Positions 52,280 to 60,846 of a stretch of DNA of 64,000 nucleotides are shown piece by piece. This DNA is from Rhodococcus gordoniae. GTDB lineage: Bacteria; Actinomycetota; Actinomycetes; Mycobacteriales; Mycobacteriaceae. The position numbers and the translations under genes are program-made. A model generated the notes under the pieces. It saw only the letters and a program-made list of their open reading frames with translations, was not told the origin of the DNA and made no database searches. The stretch's first letter is position 1; every line of letters starts with the position of its first letter. Where the stretch lies: positions 1-64,000 of the forward strand of contig NZ_LPZN01000006.1 of assembly GCF_001646655.1 (NCBI RefSeq). The letters run 5' to 3'.

Positions 52280-52906
52280 TCAGGATGTCGCACGGGTCTC
52301 CAGACGTGCGCGGATGCCGTCGACGAACAACTGAAGACCGAACTCGAACCGGACGGCGGGATCGCCGTCGAGCAGGTCGTCGTCGGCCTCGGCCGGCTGC
52401 TCGGTCACGACATCGGGGGAGAGGGGAGCGCGGGTGAGCGCGCCGAGTTCCTCGAGCTGCGCGCGGGACTGCTCGTCGACGGTGTGGCCGAGCACGTAGT
52501 GCAGCAGCGCGTAGCCGGTGAGCTCGGCGTATGCCTGCGACAGGCCGGCACGTCCGGCGGTCCCCACGAAGGCGTCGCGGGCCCGGGAGGTGGTGAGCCG
52601 CGATGCGTAGCTCGACGCGACGAGTTCCGCGCCGTCGCGGTGAGCGAGCAGCGCGGCGCGGAAACGGTGCGCGAGTTCGGCGAGCGCGCCGTCCCAGGCG
52701 TCGCTTGCGGGAGGTTCGTCGACACCGTCGAGGATGCGGTCGGCCATAGCCCCGAGCAGGGTCTGCTTGTTCGGGAAGTGCCAGTACAGCGCGCCGGGCT
52801 GGACGCCGAGCGACGATGCGAGCTTGCGCATCGTCAGGTCGCCGAGTCCGTACTCGTCGAGGATCGCCATGGCGCCGTCGAGGACGTCGCCGCGTCGCAA
52901 CTGCAC
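52280..52906 (-). CDS. bioQ: TetR-family biotin repressor BioQ
   Basis: A 208-residue TetR regulator. The N-terminal HTH (LRRGDVLDGAMAILDEYG, then LTMRKLASSLGVQPGALYWHF) belongs to the TetR class with a C-terminal helical domain. It starts at GTG 52906. It is divergent from bioB, whose promoter carries two TGAAC-N3-GTTCA palindromes, the BioQ target known from Corynebacterium glutamicum and mycobacteria. A third such site precedes bioF. The identification rests on context and operators; the protein alone only shows TetR. Confidence 0.85.
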   Translation of the reverse strand: MQLRRGDVLDGAMAILDEYGLGDLTMRKLASSLGVQPGALYWHFPNKQTLLGAMADRILDGVDEPPASDAWDGALAELAHRFRAALLAHRDGAELVASSYASRLTTSRARDAFVGTAGRAGLSQAYAELTGYALLHYVLGHTVDEQSRAQLEELGALTRAPLSPDVVTEQPAEADDDLLDGDPAVRFEFGLQLFVDGIRARLETRATS

Positions 52907-52984
52907 TGCTTCTTCGCTCCTGATTCTCCTGCCGTCCGCGGCGGTACCGCTCCGCCGGGGATCCGAACCGATGGATTCGTGCCT

Positions 52985-53042
52985 TTGACACTATCGGACG
53001 GTTCGCTCTAACCTGAACGCTGTTCAATTGAACGATGTTCAA
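52985..53042 (+). promoter_or_regulatory. bioB promoter with two tandem BioQ operators
   Basis: TTGACA (52985-52990) and TAACCT (53009-53014) form a sigma-A-like promoter with 18 nt spacing. Two BioQ-type palindromes follow: TGAACGCTGTTCA (53014-53026) and TTGAACGATGTTCAA (53028-53042), centred 15 bp apart, overlapping the -10 and the start region. Binding there would block initiation. Confidence 0.8.
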
Positions 53043-53067
53043 GTTCTCGCCACCCCAGGAGACGGCA

Positions 53068-54081
53068 GTGACCCAGGCGCCCGCCCGCACCGACATCCTC
53101 GACATCGCCCGCGACCAGGTGCTCGCCCGCGGAATCGGATTCGACCGCGACCAGACCCTCGAGGTCCTGCAGCTGCCCGACGATCGCATCGACGATCTTC
53201 TGGCGGTCGCCCACGACGTGCGCATGGCGTGGTGCGGACCGGAGGTGGAGGTCGAGGGGATCATCAGCCTCAAGACCGGCGGCTGCCCCGAGGACTGCCA
53301 TTTCTGCTCACAGTCGGGCCTGTTCGCCTCCCCGGTGCGCGCCGCCCGGCTCGACATCCCGTCACTCGTCGAGGCCGCGAAGCAGACCGCGAAGACCGGA
53401 GCCACCGAATTCTGCATCGTCGCGGCCGTGCGCGGACCCGACGAACGACTCCTCGCGCAGGTCGCGGCCGGCATCGAAGCGATCCGCAACGAGGTCGACA
53501 TCCAGATCGCGTGCTCGCTCGGCATGCTCACCCAGGATCAGGTCGACCGGCTCGTCGCGATGGGCGTGCACCGCTACAACCACAATCTCGAGACCGCCCG
53601 CTCACACTTCCCGAACGTCGTCACCACCCACACCTGGGAGGAGCGCTTCGAGACGTTGCGGATGGTGCGCGAGGCAGGTATGGAGGTGTGCTGCGGCGGC
53701 ATTCTCGGGATGGGTGAAACCGTCGAGCAGCGAGCCGAATTCGCAGCCGACCTCGCGGCGCTCGAACCCGACGAGGTGCCGCTGAACTTCCTCAATCCGC
53801 GCCCCGGCACTCCTTTCGGGGACCTCGAGGTGCTGCCCGCCACCGAGGCGCTCAAGGCCGTGGCGGCCTTCCGGCTGGCGTTGCCGCGCACCATCCTCCG
53901 ATTCGCCGGCGGCCGCGAGATCACGCTCGGCGACCTCGGCGCGCAGAAGGGGATCCTCGGCGGGATCAACGCCGTCATCGTCGGCAACTACCTCACCACG
54001 CTCGGCCGGCCCGCGGAGACCGACCTCGATCTGCTCGGCGAACTGAAGATGCCGATCAAGGCCCTGGGCGAGACGATCTGA
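53068..54081 (+). CDS. bioB: Biotin synthase
   Basis: Radical-SAM enzyme that inserts sulfur into dethiobiotin. The 337-residue protein is started at GTG 53068, with AGGAGA 5-10 nt before it. An in-frame ATG at 53035 lies inside the second operator and lacks a ribosome binding site. The radical-SAM cluster motif is [11 protein letters not shown] (CxxxCxxC), followed by [16 protein letters not shown] and [15 protein letters not shown]. The C-terminal Arg region is [11 protein letters not shown]. The stop overlaps the bsaP ATG (TGATG). Confidence 0.96.
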   Translation: MTQAPARTDILDIARDQVLARGIGFDRDQTLEVLQLPDDRIDDLLAVAHDVRMAWCGPEVEVEGIISLKTGGCPEDCHFCSQSGLFASPVRAARLDIPSLVEAAKQTAKTGATEFCIVAAVRGPDERLLAQVAAGIEAIRNEVDIQIACSLGMLTQDQVDRLVAMGVHRYNHNLETARSHFPNVVTTHTWEERFETLRMVREAGMEVCCGGILGMGETVEQRAEFAADLAALEPDEVPLNFLNPRPGTPFGDLEVLPATEALKAVAAFRLALPRTILRFAGGREITLGDLGAQKGILGGINAVIVGNYLTTLGRPAETDLDLLGELKMPIKALGETI

Positions 54082-54281
54082 TGTTCGATCCGTTCACCGG
54101 CGAAACGATCGTCGACGGGACGGTCCGAACCCATTCCGCAGCAGTGCAGCTCGGCCTCGAACCGCCGCGGTTCTGCACGCAGTGCGGCCGGCGGATGATC
54201 GTGCAGATCGCACCGGACGGATGGTGGGCGCGGTGTTCGCGCCACGGGACCGTCGACTCCGTGATGAGCGAACAGCGGTGA
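54081..54281 (+). CDS. bsaP: Biotin synthase auxiliary protein BsaP
   Basis: A 66-residue protein immediately after bioB, overlapping its stop by 1 nt. It has a treble-clef-like metal site: CTQC (C32, C35) and CSRH (C52, H55) around a WW pair. Gene position and Cys pattern match the small protein downstream of mycobacterial bioB, which biotin synthase in that group needs for activity. It may support iron-sulfur delivery to BioB. Recognition is by pattern and synteny. Confidence 0.8.
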   Translation: MFDPFTGETIVDGTVRTHSAAVQLGLEPPRFCTQCGRRMIVQIAPDGWWARCSRHGTVDSVMSEQR

Positions 54282-54294
54282 CGAGCGGCAGCGC

Positions 54295-54870
54295 TCACGA
54301 ATCGTCGCCGGACTCCCCGGGGTAGGTGACCACGCCATCGGGACCCACCGAGGGCGTCGCACCCCACTGTCCCAGTTCGTGCGGGCGCGGTGTCGCGTTG
54401 TTGACGAGATGGACGACGGCCCATCCCCGCGCGGTGAGGGTGTTCGCAATCAACAGGCGGTGACAGCGCCAAGGCATCGGCTCACCGCACATGATGGCGA
54501 CGTGCCGGTGCTCGGCCAGTTCGGTGAGGCGTCGCAGTCCGGCCTCGAAGTCGTCGGTGAGCGTGTAATCGGCGTAGTTCTTGAAACTCGCGTTCTTCCA
54601 TCCCGCATTGATCGCCGGATCGACGTCCTTCTGTTTCGGCCGCCTGCCACCGAGTTCGGTGAGGTGCAGGTAGCCGATCCCGGCGCTGTCGAGCCAGGAC
54701 GGCATCTCGTCGGCGTCGAACTGCGGGCTGCGGCGTGAGCCGGGCATCTTCCGTACGTCGACGACGACGTCGATGTCCGCCGAAGTCAGTGTGTCGAGCA
54801 GGACGGACTGCGGACACGTCCAGTGGCCGATGGTCCACAGGACACGGGAGTCGGCACTCATGGTGCCCAT
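54295..54870 (-). CDS. DUF488 family protein
   Basis: A 191-residue protein from ATG 54870 (ATG 54861 is an alternative three codons in). Family hallmarks are TIGHWTCPQSVLLDTL, VVDVRKMPGSRRSPQFD, LHLTELGGRR and the Cys/His motif MCGEPMPWRCHRLLIA, which looks like an active site. The function of DUF488 is unsettled; some members sit with DNA-repair or stress genes. It converges on bsaP and is followed downstream by no close gene on its strand. Confidence 0.85.
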   Translation of the reverse strand: MGTMSADSRVLWTIGHWTCPQSVLLDTLTSADIDVVVDVRKMPGSRRSPQFDADEMPSWLDSAGIGYLHLTELGGRRPKQKDVDPAINAGWKNASFKNYADYTLTDDFEAGLRRLTELAEHRHVAIMCGEPMPWRCHRLLIANTLTARGWAVVHLVNNATPRPHELGQWGATPSVGPDGVVTYPGESGDDS

Positions 54871-54874
54871 CGTC

Positions 54875-55525
54875 TCATCTCGTGTGCGTCACTTGCCGGC
54901 GTAGTTCCTCGGCGCCGTCGCCCTCCAACCGGGACAACCCCGCACGACGGCCCGCGAGCAGCAGTAGGATCGCGGAGATCGGTCCCCGCACCTCGGGCCC
55001 GGAACCGGAGGACCACTCGGTATCGGTTGCGGTGAAACGGAATCCGTCGAGGGGGACGTCGGCGAAGACCCGGGCCTTCCCGGTGCCGCGGGTGGACCAC
55101 ATCCGAGTGGCCCCCGCCGCCGCGGCATCCGGTGGCATCGGCAGGTCGCGCTGCAGCGGTACCGCGATGTCCTGGCCGTGGACGAGCAGATCGATCATGG
55201 CCTCGAGCGGGGTGATGCCCGCGTTGTGCCGCCGGGAGCCGATCATTCCTCGAAGGTCGGCGATCAACTCCTGGATCGGTCGTTGGGCGCGCCGCCGAGA
55301 GGATTCTCGGATGATCGTGTTCACCCCGCCGCGATGACGCACGACCATCCGGACGAAGTCGACCACGGTGAGCTGCTGCAACGTGAGGTGCGCGGCGACG
55401 TCGCGCACGGTCCAGCCCTCGCACAGCGACGGCCGGCGCCATTCGTCGTCGGTGAGTTGTTCCAGCAGGTCGGCGGTTCGTGCGCGCTGCTCGTCGATCG
55501 TGTTCCAGATGTCGTCGACGTTCAT
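54875..55525 (-). CDS. Maleylpyruvate isomerase/mycothiol-dependent family protein (DinB-like)
   Basis: A 216-residue protein from ATG 55525. The N-terminal DinB/MDMPI helical bundle begins DIWNTIDEQRARTADLLEQL and has the family motif CEGWTVRDVAAHLTLQQ. DLLVHGQDIAVPL carries the metal-binding His. Proteins of this family use mycothiol, the actinobacterial thiol, for conjugation or isomerisation. The substrate is unknown. It ends 4 nt upstream of the DUF488 start on the same strand, suggesting a two-gene operon. Confidence 0.85.
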   Translation of the reverse strand: MNVDDIWNTIDEQRARTADLLEQLTDDEWRRPSLCEGWTVRDVAAHLTLQQLTVVDFVRMVVRHRGGVNTIIRESSRRRAQRPIQELIADLRGMIGSRRHNAGITPLEAMIDLLVHGQDIAVPLQRDLPMPPDAAAAGATRMWSTRGTGKARVFADVPLDGFRFTATDTEWSSGSGPEVRGPISAILLLLAGRRAGLSRLEGDGAEELRRQVTHTR

Positions 55526-55570
55526 GGGATCACCTGACCTGGGGTCCGCCCGACACACGATCCGCCCATT

Positions 55571-56470
55571 CTAGATCGCGGATCGTTCCCCACTCACGGA
55601 TTCCGGTGCCGGTACGGGGTCCTCCGCGGCCCGGCTCACCGATTCCCACTCGAGCCAGGTGTCGATCTTCTCCCGGGCGGCGGCCACGGCCGCGTCCAGG
55701 ACGGCGTTGCCCAGGACGATGCGTCGCGGCGGTCGGTCGGCGTCGACGACCGCGAGGAGTGCCCGCGCGGCCAGGGCGGGGTGGCTGTCGATGCTCGTGG
55801 ACGCGCTCTGCTTCTCGAGCTCGGCTCGCAGGGAGTCGTAGTCCGATCGCGGAGTGCTCACCGTCATGGTGCTGTAGAGATCGGTCCAGTAGCCGCCCGG
55901 CTCGACGATCGTCACGTCGACGCCGAAATGCGCGGCCTCGACGGCCAGTGCTTCGCTGAGTCCCTCGAGGGCGAACTTGCTCGCGCTGTAGAGCCCTGTG
56001 CCGGGCCCGCTCAGTACGCCCCCGATGCTCGAGATCTGCACGAGATGCCCGCGTCCTCGACCGCGGAAGGCCGCCATGGCGGCCTGGCTGACCCACATCG
56101 CTCCGAAGAAGTTCGTCTCGAACTGCGCACGCGCCTGCTCCTCGGTGAACTCCTCGACGAATCCGTAGGCCATGGTGCCCGCGTTGTCGACGACGATGTC
56201 GATGCCTCCGAAACGGTCGCGCGCCCTGTCGGAAGTGGCGAACACCGCCGTGCGGTCGGTGACGTCGGCCGGGAGCCGGAGGAGGCGCCCCGGATCCCGG
56301 GGGAGATCGGCCGACCCGATCGATCGTGAGACGGCCACGACGTTGTCACCGCTCGACAGCGCGGCGCGGACGAACTCCCTGCCCAGGCCGCGGCTCGCGC
56401 CGGTGATCAACCAGGTGCGGGGACGCGCGGCGGGGGCGGCGGGGTACGCGGTCGTCGGTCGGATGGTCAT
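55571..56470 (-). CDS. Short-chain dehydrogenase/reductase
   Basis: A 299-residue classical SDR. The cofactor motif is TGASRGLGREF, the NAG motif is VVDNAGTMAYGF and the active site is YSASKFALEGL with an upstream Ser in ISSIGGVLS. The Ala/Arg after the glycine motif suggests NADP(H). It starts at ATG 56470, with GGAGG properly spaced. It is divergent from a TetR gene around a palindromic operator, so it is probably repressed by that regulator and induced by an unknown small molecule. Confidence 0.92.
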   Translation of the reverse strand: MTIRPTTAYPAAPAARPRTWLITGASRGLGREFVRAALSSGDNVVAVSRSIGSADLPRDPGRLLRLPADVTDRTAVFATSDRARDRFGGIDIVVDNAGTMAYGFVEEFTEEQARAQFETNFFGAMWVSQAAMAAFRGRGRGHLVQISSIGGVLSGPGTGLYSASKFALEGLSEALAVEAAHFGVDVTIVEPGGYWTDLYSTMTVSTPRSDYDSLRAELEKQSASTSIDSHPALAARALLAVVDADRPPRRIVLGNAVLDAAVAAAREKIDTWLEWESVSRAAEDPVPAPESVSGERSAI

Positions 56471-56488
56471 GCATACCTCCTGATCGAT

Positions 56489-56555
56489 ACGAGACGGTCC
56501 GTCTCGTTCACTTGAGAATGACCCTTCGAGGAATGCCTGTCAAGACGCAACGTCT
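56489..56555. promoter_or_regulatory. Two palindromes between the SDR and TetR genes
   Basis: ACGAGACGG-T-CCGTCTCGT (56489-56507) is a perfect palindrome with 9-bp arms and a single central base, 19 nt before the SDR ATG. A second, shorter one, AGACG-CAA-CGTCT (56543-56555), lies nearer the TetR gene. Both share the AGACG/CGTCT half-site, the expected pattern for a TetR operator pair. Confidence 0.75.
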
Positions 56556-56580
56556 CGTCTCGATGCGATATCGTCGACCC

Positions 56581-57210
56581 ATGCCCGCGCGCCCCGAACC
56601 CGGAAACTCCCGGCGGAACCCCGCCTCGCGGAAAGCGATCCTCGATGCCGCTTTCGACTTGGTCGCCGAGGTCGGCTACTCGAAACTCGGTATCGAGGCG
56701 ATCGCCGCCCGGGCCGGCGTGGGGAAGCAGACGATCTATCGCTGGTGGCCGTCGAAAGGAGCCGTGCTCCTCGATGCGTATCTGGCGCACACGCAGGGCG
56801 ATGCCGGGGACGAGGCGGCGCTGCCCGACACCGGCGACCTCCGCGCGGACCTCATCGCGGTGCTGCAGGCCACCGTGGCGGAGCTGCAGGACCCCAAGTT
56901 CGCCGTCCCGCTGCGCGCATTGACCGTCGCGGTGCTCGAAGACCCCGAACTCGCAGCGGAATACGAACGCCGCCTCGACACGCCGATGCGGGAGATGAAG
57001 AAGGCCAGGCTCCGGGCCGCGCAGAGTGCGGGGCAACTGCCGGACGACCTCGATCTCGATGTCGCCGTGGACATGCTGTTCGCCCCTGTCGCCCAGAAAT
57101 GGTCGGCCACCGGCGAACCCCCGTCGAACGACTACGTCCGCACTCTGGTCGAGACCGTCCTCTCCGGCCTGACGCGTCCGTCCGAGGGCATCCCGTCCGC
57201 GAGCATGTAA
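56581..57210 (+). CDS. TetR-family regulator of the divergent SDR gene
   Basis: A 209-residue repressor started at ATG 56581; the longer frame from 56512 lies inside the operator region. The HTH segment is ILDAAFDLVAEVGYSKLGIE and then AIAARAGVGKQTIYRWW. The C-terminal TetR_C domain covers about 80-200. Two palindromes with the same half-site lie between it and the SDR gene, so it probably represses itself and that gene. Confidence 0.9.
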   Translation: MPARPEPGNSRRNPASRKAILDAAFDLVAEVGYSKLGIEAIAARAGVGKQTIYRWWPSKGAVLLDAYLAHTQGDAGDEAALPDTGDLRADLIAVLQATVAELQDPKFAVPLRALTVAVLEDPELAAEYERRLDTPMREMKKARLRAAQSAGQLPDDLDLDVAVDMLFAPVAQKWSATGEPPSNDYVRTLVETVLSGLTRPSEGIPSASM

Positions 57211-57272
57211 CGCACGATTCCTCCTGTCCGATACACACGTCGGAATCACATGACGATCAGGGGAGGGGCACC

Positions 57273-57413
57273 ATGGGTTCGGTCGACGTTCTGGAATGGA
57301 TCCGCGAAGGTTATCTGGCGGGCGATCCGCTGCGCTCGGCGTTGTTCGTCGGCTCGGCCTTCCTGACGATGCCGCTGCAGTTGCTCGAGGTCATCCTGGG
57401 CCGGCCTTTCTGA
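57273..57413 (+). CDS. 46-residue small protein with an amphipathic or membrane helix
   Basis: The ATG at 57273 follows a strong purine-rich site (AGGGGAGGGG, about 57259-57268). The sequence begins MGSVDVLEWIREGYLAGDPL and ends with a hydrophobic segment (ALFVGSAFLTMPLQLLEVIL), long enough to span or associate with the membrane. It is not in any family I recognise. The ribosome binding site and compact gap between two genes make it more likely real than not. Confidence 0.6.
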   Translation: MGSVDVLEWIREGYLAGDPLRSALFVGSAFLTMPLQLLEVILGRPF

Positions 57414-57428
57414 CCTCCTCGGGGAGGT

Positions 57429-58139
57429 TCACACCGGTGGACGCAGGGCGGCGAATTCGTCCGTCACGCGCAGCCGGGAGTCGGTGAAGCGGTAGAGCGC
57501 CGGGGGCCGGCCTCCCGCTTTTCCGGAGGGTGCGGTGTTGCCGGTGCGGGTGAGCACGTTCCGCCGCGCCAGCACCCGCTGAAGATTGGTGGCATCCACT
57601 TCGTATCCCAGTGCCGCGCAATAGATGTCGCGCAGAGTCGACATGGAGAACTCCGCCGGCGCGAGGCCGAACGCGATGTTCGTGTACGACAGCTTCGCGG
57701 CCAGGCGCGCATGGGCGTTCGTCACCATCACTCCGTGGTCGAAGGACATGTCGGGAAGATCCGACACCGGATGCCAGGCGGTGTCGGACGGCAGTTGAGG
57801 ATCCGAGGTCAGGGGGATCAGACCGAGATAGGTCGACGCGATGGTGCGCGGACCCGGCACGCGCGTCGGGTCGGAGAAGACCGACAACTGCTCGAGATGC
57901 GCGACCTTGCGGACGTCGACCTTCTCCGCCAGCTGGCGCCGGGCCGACGTCGTGAGGTCCTCGTCGCTGCGTAGTCGTCCGCCGGGGAGCGACCATGTGC
58001 CGGCCTGTGGATCGAGCGCCCGCTGCCACAGCAACACCCCGAGTTCGGGCTCGCCGCGGAAGGCTCCCGAGGCGTCCGGGAAGTGCCGAACCTGGAACAC
58101 GGCGATGAGCACTTCGTGACGGGTGTTACCATGTGTCAT
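57429..58139 (-). CDS. nrtR: Nudix-type NAD biosynthesis repressor NrtR/NdnR
   Basis: A 236-residue regulator started at ATG 58139. The N-terminal Nudix-like domain contains GTWSLPGGRLRSDEDLTTSA with a degenerate Nudix box (QLAEKV). The C-terminal winged helix ends with RNVLTRTGNTAPSGKAGGRP and PALYRF. Members sense ADP-ribose or NAD products and repress nad genes. It is divergent from nadA, and a perfect palindrome abuts its ATG. No ribosome binding site is present, and a TAGGAT -10 lies 7 nt before the ATG, so it is probably leaderless and autoregulated. Confidence 0.9.
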   Translation of the reverse strand: MTHGNTRHEVLIAVFQVRHFPDASGAFRGEPELGVLLWQRALDPQAGTWSLPGGRLRSDEDLTTSARRQLAEKVDVRKVAHLEQLSVFSDPTRVPGPRTIASTYLGLIPLTSDPQLPSDTAWHPVSDLPDMSFDHGVMVTNAHARLAAKLSYTNIAFGLAPAEFSMSTLRDIYCAALGYEVDATNLQRVLARRNVLTRTGNTAPSGKAGGRPPALYRFTDSRLRVTDEFAALRPPV

Positions 58140-58162
58140 GTTTTCGATCCTAAGTCGAAAAC
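58140..58162. promoter_or_regulatory. NrtR/NdnR operator
   Basis: GTTTTCGA (58140-58147) and TCGAAAAC (58155-58162) are perfect 8-bp arms around TCCTAAG. The site directly precedes the nrtR ATG and overlaps its -10, and lies 60 nt before nadA, so it can control both directions. Confidence 0.85.
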
Positions 58163-58221
58163 CTCGAACACGGAAATTCCGGTACAACCCGCCGGGATGA
58201 CACCCTCGAAGGAGCAAGGCC

Positions 58222-59253
58222 ATGACCACGACCGAGTGGGCGGGAGCCTCCACCATCGTCGACGGCCCCGGCGGTTACACGGGCGTCGAGGCGACGCCGG
58301 AGTGGGCCGAGGAGGTCCGTCGGTTGGCCCGTGAGCGCAACGCCACGCTGCTCGCGCACAACTACCAGCTTCCCGCGATCCAGGACGTCGCCGATCACGT
58401 CGGCGACTCGCTCGCGCTCTCGCGTATCGCCGCCGAGGCCGAGGAGGACACCATCGTCTTCTGCGGCGTGCACTTCATGGCCGAGACCGCGAAGATCCTC
58501 AGCCCGAACAAGACGGTGCTCATCCCGGACGAGCGAGCCGGCTGCTCGCTCGCCGACTCGATCACCGCCGACCAGCTGCGCGAGTGGAAGGCCGACCACC
58601 CCGACGCCGTGGTGGTCTCGTACGTCAACACCACCGCCGAGGTCAAAGGCCTGACCGACATCTGCTGCACCTCGTCGAACGCCGTCGACGTCGTGGCGTC
58701 CATCGACCCCGACCGCGAGGTGTTGTTCCTGCCCGACCAGTTCCTCGGCGCCCACGTCAAGCGCGTCACCGGTCGCGAGAACATGCACATCTGGGCCGGA
58801 GAGTGCCACGTGCACGCCGGCATCAACGGCGACGAACTCGCCGCCCAGGCCAAGGCGCACCCCGACGCCGACCTGTTCGTCCACCCCGAATGCGGCTGCG
58901 CGACATCGGCGCTCTACCTCGCCGGGGAGGGCTTCGTGCCCGACGACAAGGTCAAGATCCTGTCCACCGGCGGCATGATCGACGCCGCCCGTGAGACTGG
59001 GGCGAAGCAGGTCCTCGTCGCCACCGAGGTCGGCATGTTGCATCAGCTCCGCAAGGCCGCGCCCGGCATCGACTTCCAGGCCGTCAACGACCGCGCGTCG
59101 TGCCCCTACATGAAGATGATCACTCCCGCCGCGCTGCTGCGCTGCCTGCAGGAGGGACGCGACGAGGTCCACGTCGAGGCCGACGTCGCCGAGCGGGCCC
59201 GCCTGTCGGTGCAGCGCATGATCGCCATCGGCAACCCGGGCAGCGGCGAGTGA
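58222..59253 (+). CDS. nadA: Quinolinate synthase
   Basis: 4Fe-4S enzyme that condenses iminoaspartate with dihydroxyacetone phosphate to quinolinate in de novo NAD synthesis. The 343-residue protein starts at ATG 58222, with AAGGAG upstream. Cluster cysteines lie in [17 protein letters not shown] and [30 protein letters not shown] is the substrate region. It overlaps nadB (GTGA). Controlled by the upstream NrtR site. Confidence 0.97.
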   Translation: MTTTEWAGASTIVDGPGGYTGVEATPEWAEEVRRLARERNATLLAHNYQLPAIQDVADHVGDSLALSRIAAEAEEDTIVFCGVHFMAETAKILSPNKTVLIPDERAGCSLADSITADQLREWKADHPDAVVVSYVNTTAEVKGLTDICCTSSNAVDVVASIDPDREVLFLPDQFLGAHVKRVTGRENMHIWAGECHVHAGINGDELAAQAKAHPDADLFVHPECGCATSALYLAGEGFVPDDKVKILSTGGMIDAARETGAKQVLVATEVGMLHQLRKAAPGIDFQAVNDRASCPYMKMITPAALLRCLQEGRDEVHVEADVAERARLSVQRMIAIGNPGSGE

Positions 59254-60845
59254 CCACCTCCATCACGGTCGCGTGGGAGGACCACGCCGACCTGGTGGTC
59301 GTCGGGGGTGGTGTCGCCGGCCTCACGGCCGCGCGCGCCGCCTCCCGACGTGGCGCGCGTGTGCTCACGGTGAGCAAGGGTGGCCCCACCGACACGGCCA
59401 CCCAGTACGCCCAGGGCGGTATCGCCGTGGTGGCGCCGGTGGGCGACAGCGTCGACGCCCACGTGGCCGACACCCTCGCCGCGGGCGGGGGGCTGTGCGA
59501 GGAGGACGCGGTGCGCTCGATCGTCACCGCCGGTCCCGATGCGGTCACCGCACTGCGCGATCTCGGTGCGGTCTTCGACACCGGGGGTGACGGCGACATC
59601 GCCCGCACCCGCGAGGGAGGGCACAGCACCCGCCGCATCATCCACGCCGGTGGCGACGCGACCGGCGCCGAGGTGCAGCGCGCCCTCGGCGTGGCGGCAC
59701 AACGCGCTCTCGGCGCGGCGGGCCTGCCCGTCCTGTTCGGTGCCGCCGCTGCCCGCGTGCTCACCGACGACCGTGGTGTCACCGGACTTCTGGTCCTCGA
59801 CGGCCGCGGCTTCGGCATCGTCCACGCGCCGGCCGTGCTCCTCGCGACCGGGGGCCTCGGGCAACTGTACGCGTGCAGTACGAATCCGCCCGGTGCCACC
59901 GCCGACGGTGTCGCGCTGGCCCTGACCGCCGGTGCCGGGGTCGCCGACCTCGAGTTCGTCCAGTTCCACCCGACCGTGCTGTTCGCCGAAGGCGGCACCG
60001 GACGGCGGCCGCTCATCAGCGAAGCGGTGCGCGGCGAGGGTGCACGCCTCGTCGACTCCCGCGGTCGCTCGATCACCGAGGGCGTGCACCCGCTCGGCGA
60101 CCTCGCGCCTCGCGACGTCGTCTCGCGGGCCATCGCCGAGCGTCTCACCGCGCTCGGTGAGGATCACGTCTACCTCGACGCTCGTCACCTCGGCGGGTTC
60201 GCTACCCGATTCCCGACCATCACGGCGATGTGCGCCGACGCAGGCCTCGATCCCGCCCGGGATCTGCTGCCCGTCGCTCCCGCCGCGCACTACTCGTGCG
60301 GGGGTGTCGTCACCGACGTGCACGGCCGCACCCGCATTCCCGGCTTGTACGCGGCGGGCGAAGTGGCGCGCACCGGCCTGCACGGCGCGAACCGGCTCGC
60401 CTCCAACAGCCTTCTCGAAGGACTCGTGCTCGGAGAGAGGGCGGGAGCGGCTGCGGCTCTCGAGCGGGCCGGGCTGCGCTCCGAGTCCACCGGCATTCCC
60501 GGTGTCGTCTCGGTCGTGTGCGACCGCGCGCGTCTGCAACACCTCATGACGCGGCACGCGCTCGTCGTGCGCGACGCCGACGGGCTGGCCACTGCCGCAG
60601 TCGAACTCGACGGCGCGAGCACGACCGGACCGTGCGCCGACGCGGATCGGCTCGAGGACGCGGCGCTCACCGTCACCGCGCGGGCACTGCTGCTCGCGGC
60701 TCGGCGCCGCACCGAGTCGCGGGGATGTCACACCCGCAGCGACCACCGGGACACCGACCCCGCGCAGGCCCGCAGCCTCGAACTACGCCTCGATGGAAAC
60801 GGCGAGTTGTCCTTCACCACACCGGAACTGACAGGAGTCAACTGA
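59250..60845 (+). CDS. nadB: L-aspartate oxidase
   Basis: FAD enzyme that oxidises aspartate to iminoaspartate for NadA. The 531-residue protein starts at GTG 59250. The Rossmann motif is [17 protein letters not shown], then [18 protein letters not shown]. The substrate motifs [11 protein letters not shown] and [14 protein letters not shown] and the C-terminal [20 protein letters not shown] are intact. Its presence shows the oxygen-using aspartate route. nadC starts 1 nt after its stop. Confidence 0.97.
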   Translation: MTTSITVAWEDHADLVVVGGGVAGLTAARAASRRGARVLTVSKGGPTDTATQYAQGGIAVVAPVGDSVDAHVADTLAAGGGLCEEDAVRSIVTAGPDAVTALRDLGAVFDTGGDGDIARTREGGHSTRRIIHAGGDATGAEVQRALGVAAQRALGAAGLPVLFGAAAARVLTDDRGVTGLLVLDGRGFGIVHAPAVLLATGGLGQLYACSTNPPGATADGVALALTAGAGVADLEFVQFHPTVLFAEGGTGRRPLISEAVRGEGARLVDSRGRSITEGVHPLGDLAPRDVVSRAIAERLTALGEDHVYLDARHLGGFATRFPTITAMCADAGLDPARDLLPVAPAAHYSCGGVVTDVHGRTRIPGLYAAGEVARTGLHGANRLASNSLLEGLVLGERAGAAAALERAGLRSESTGIPGVVSVVCDRARLQHLMTRHALVVRDADGLATAAVELDGASTTGPCADADRLEDAALTVTARALLLAARRRTESRGCHTRSDHRDTDPAQARSLELRLDGNGELSFTTPELTGVN

Positions 60846-60846
60846 G

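Noticed and set aside
53035-53067. bioB start at ATG 53035
   Set aside because: The ATG is inside a BioQ operator and close to the start of transcription; GTG 53068 has a ribosome binding site and matches mycobacterial BioB.
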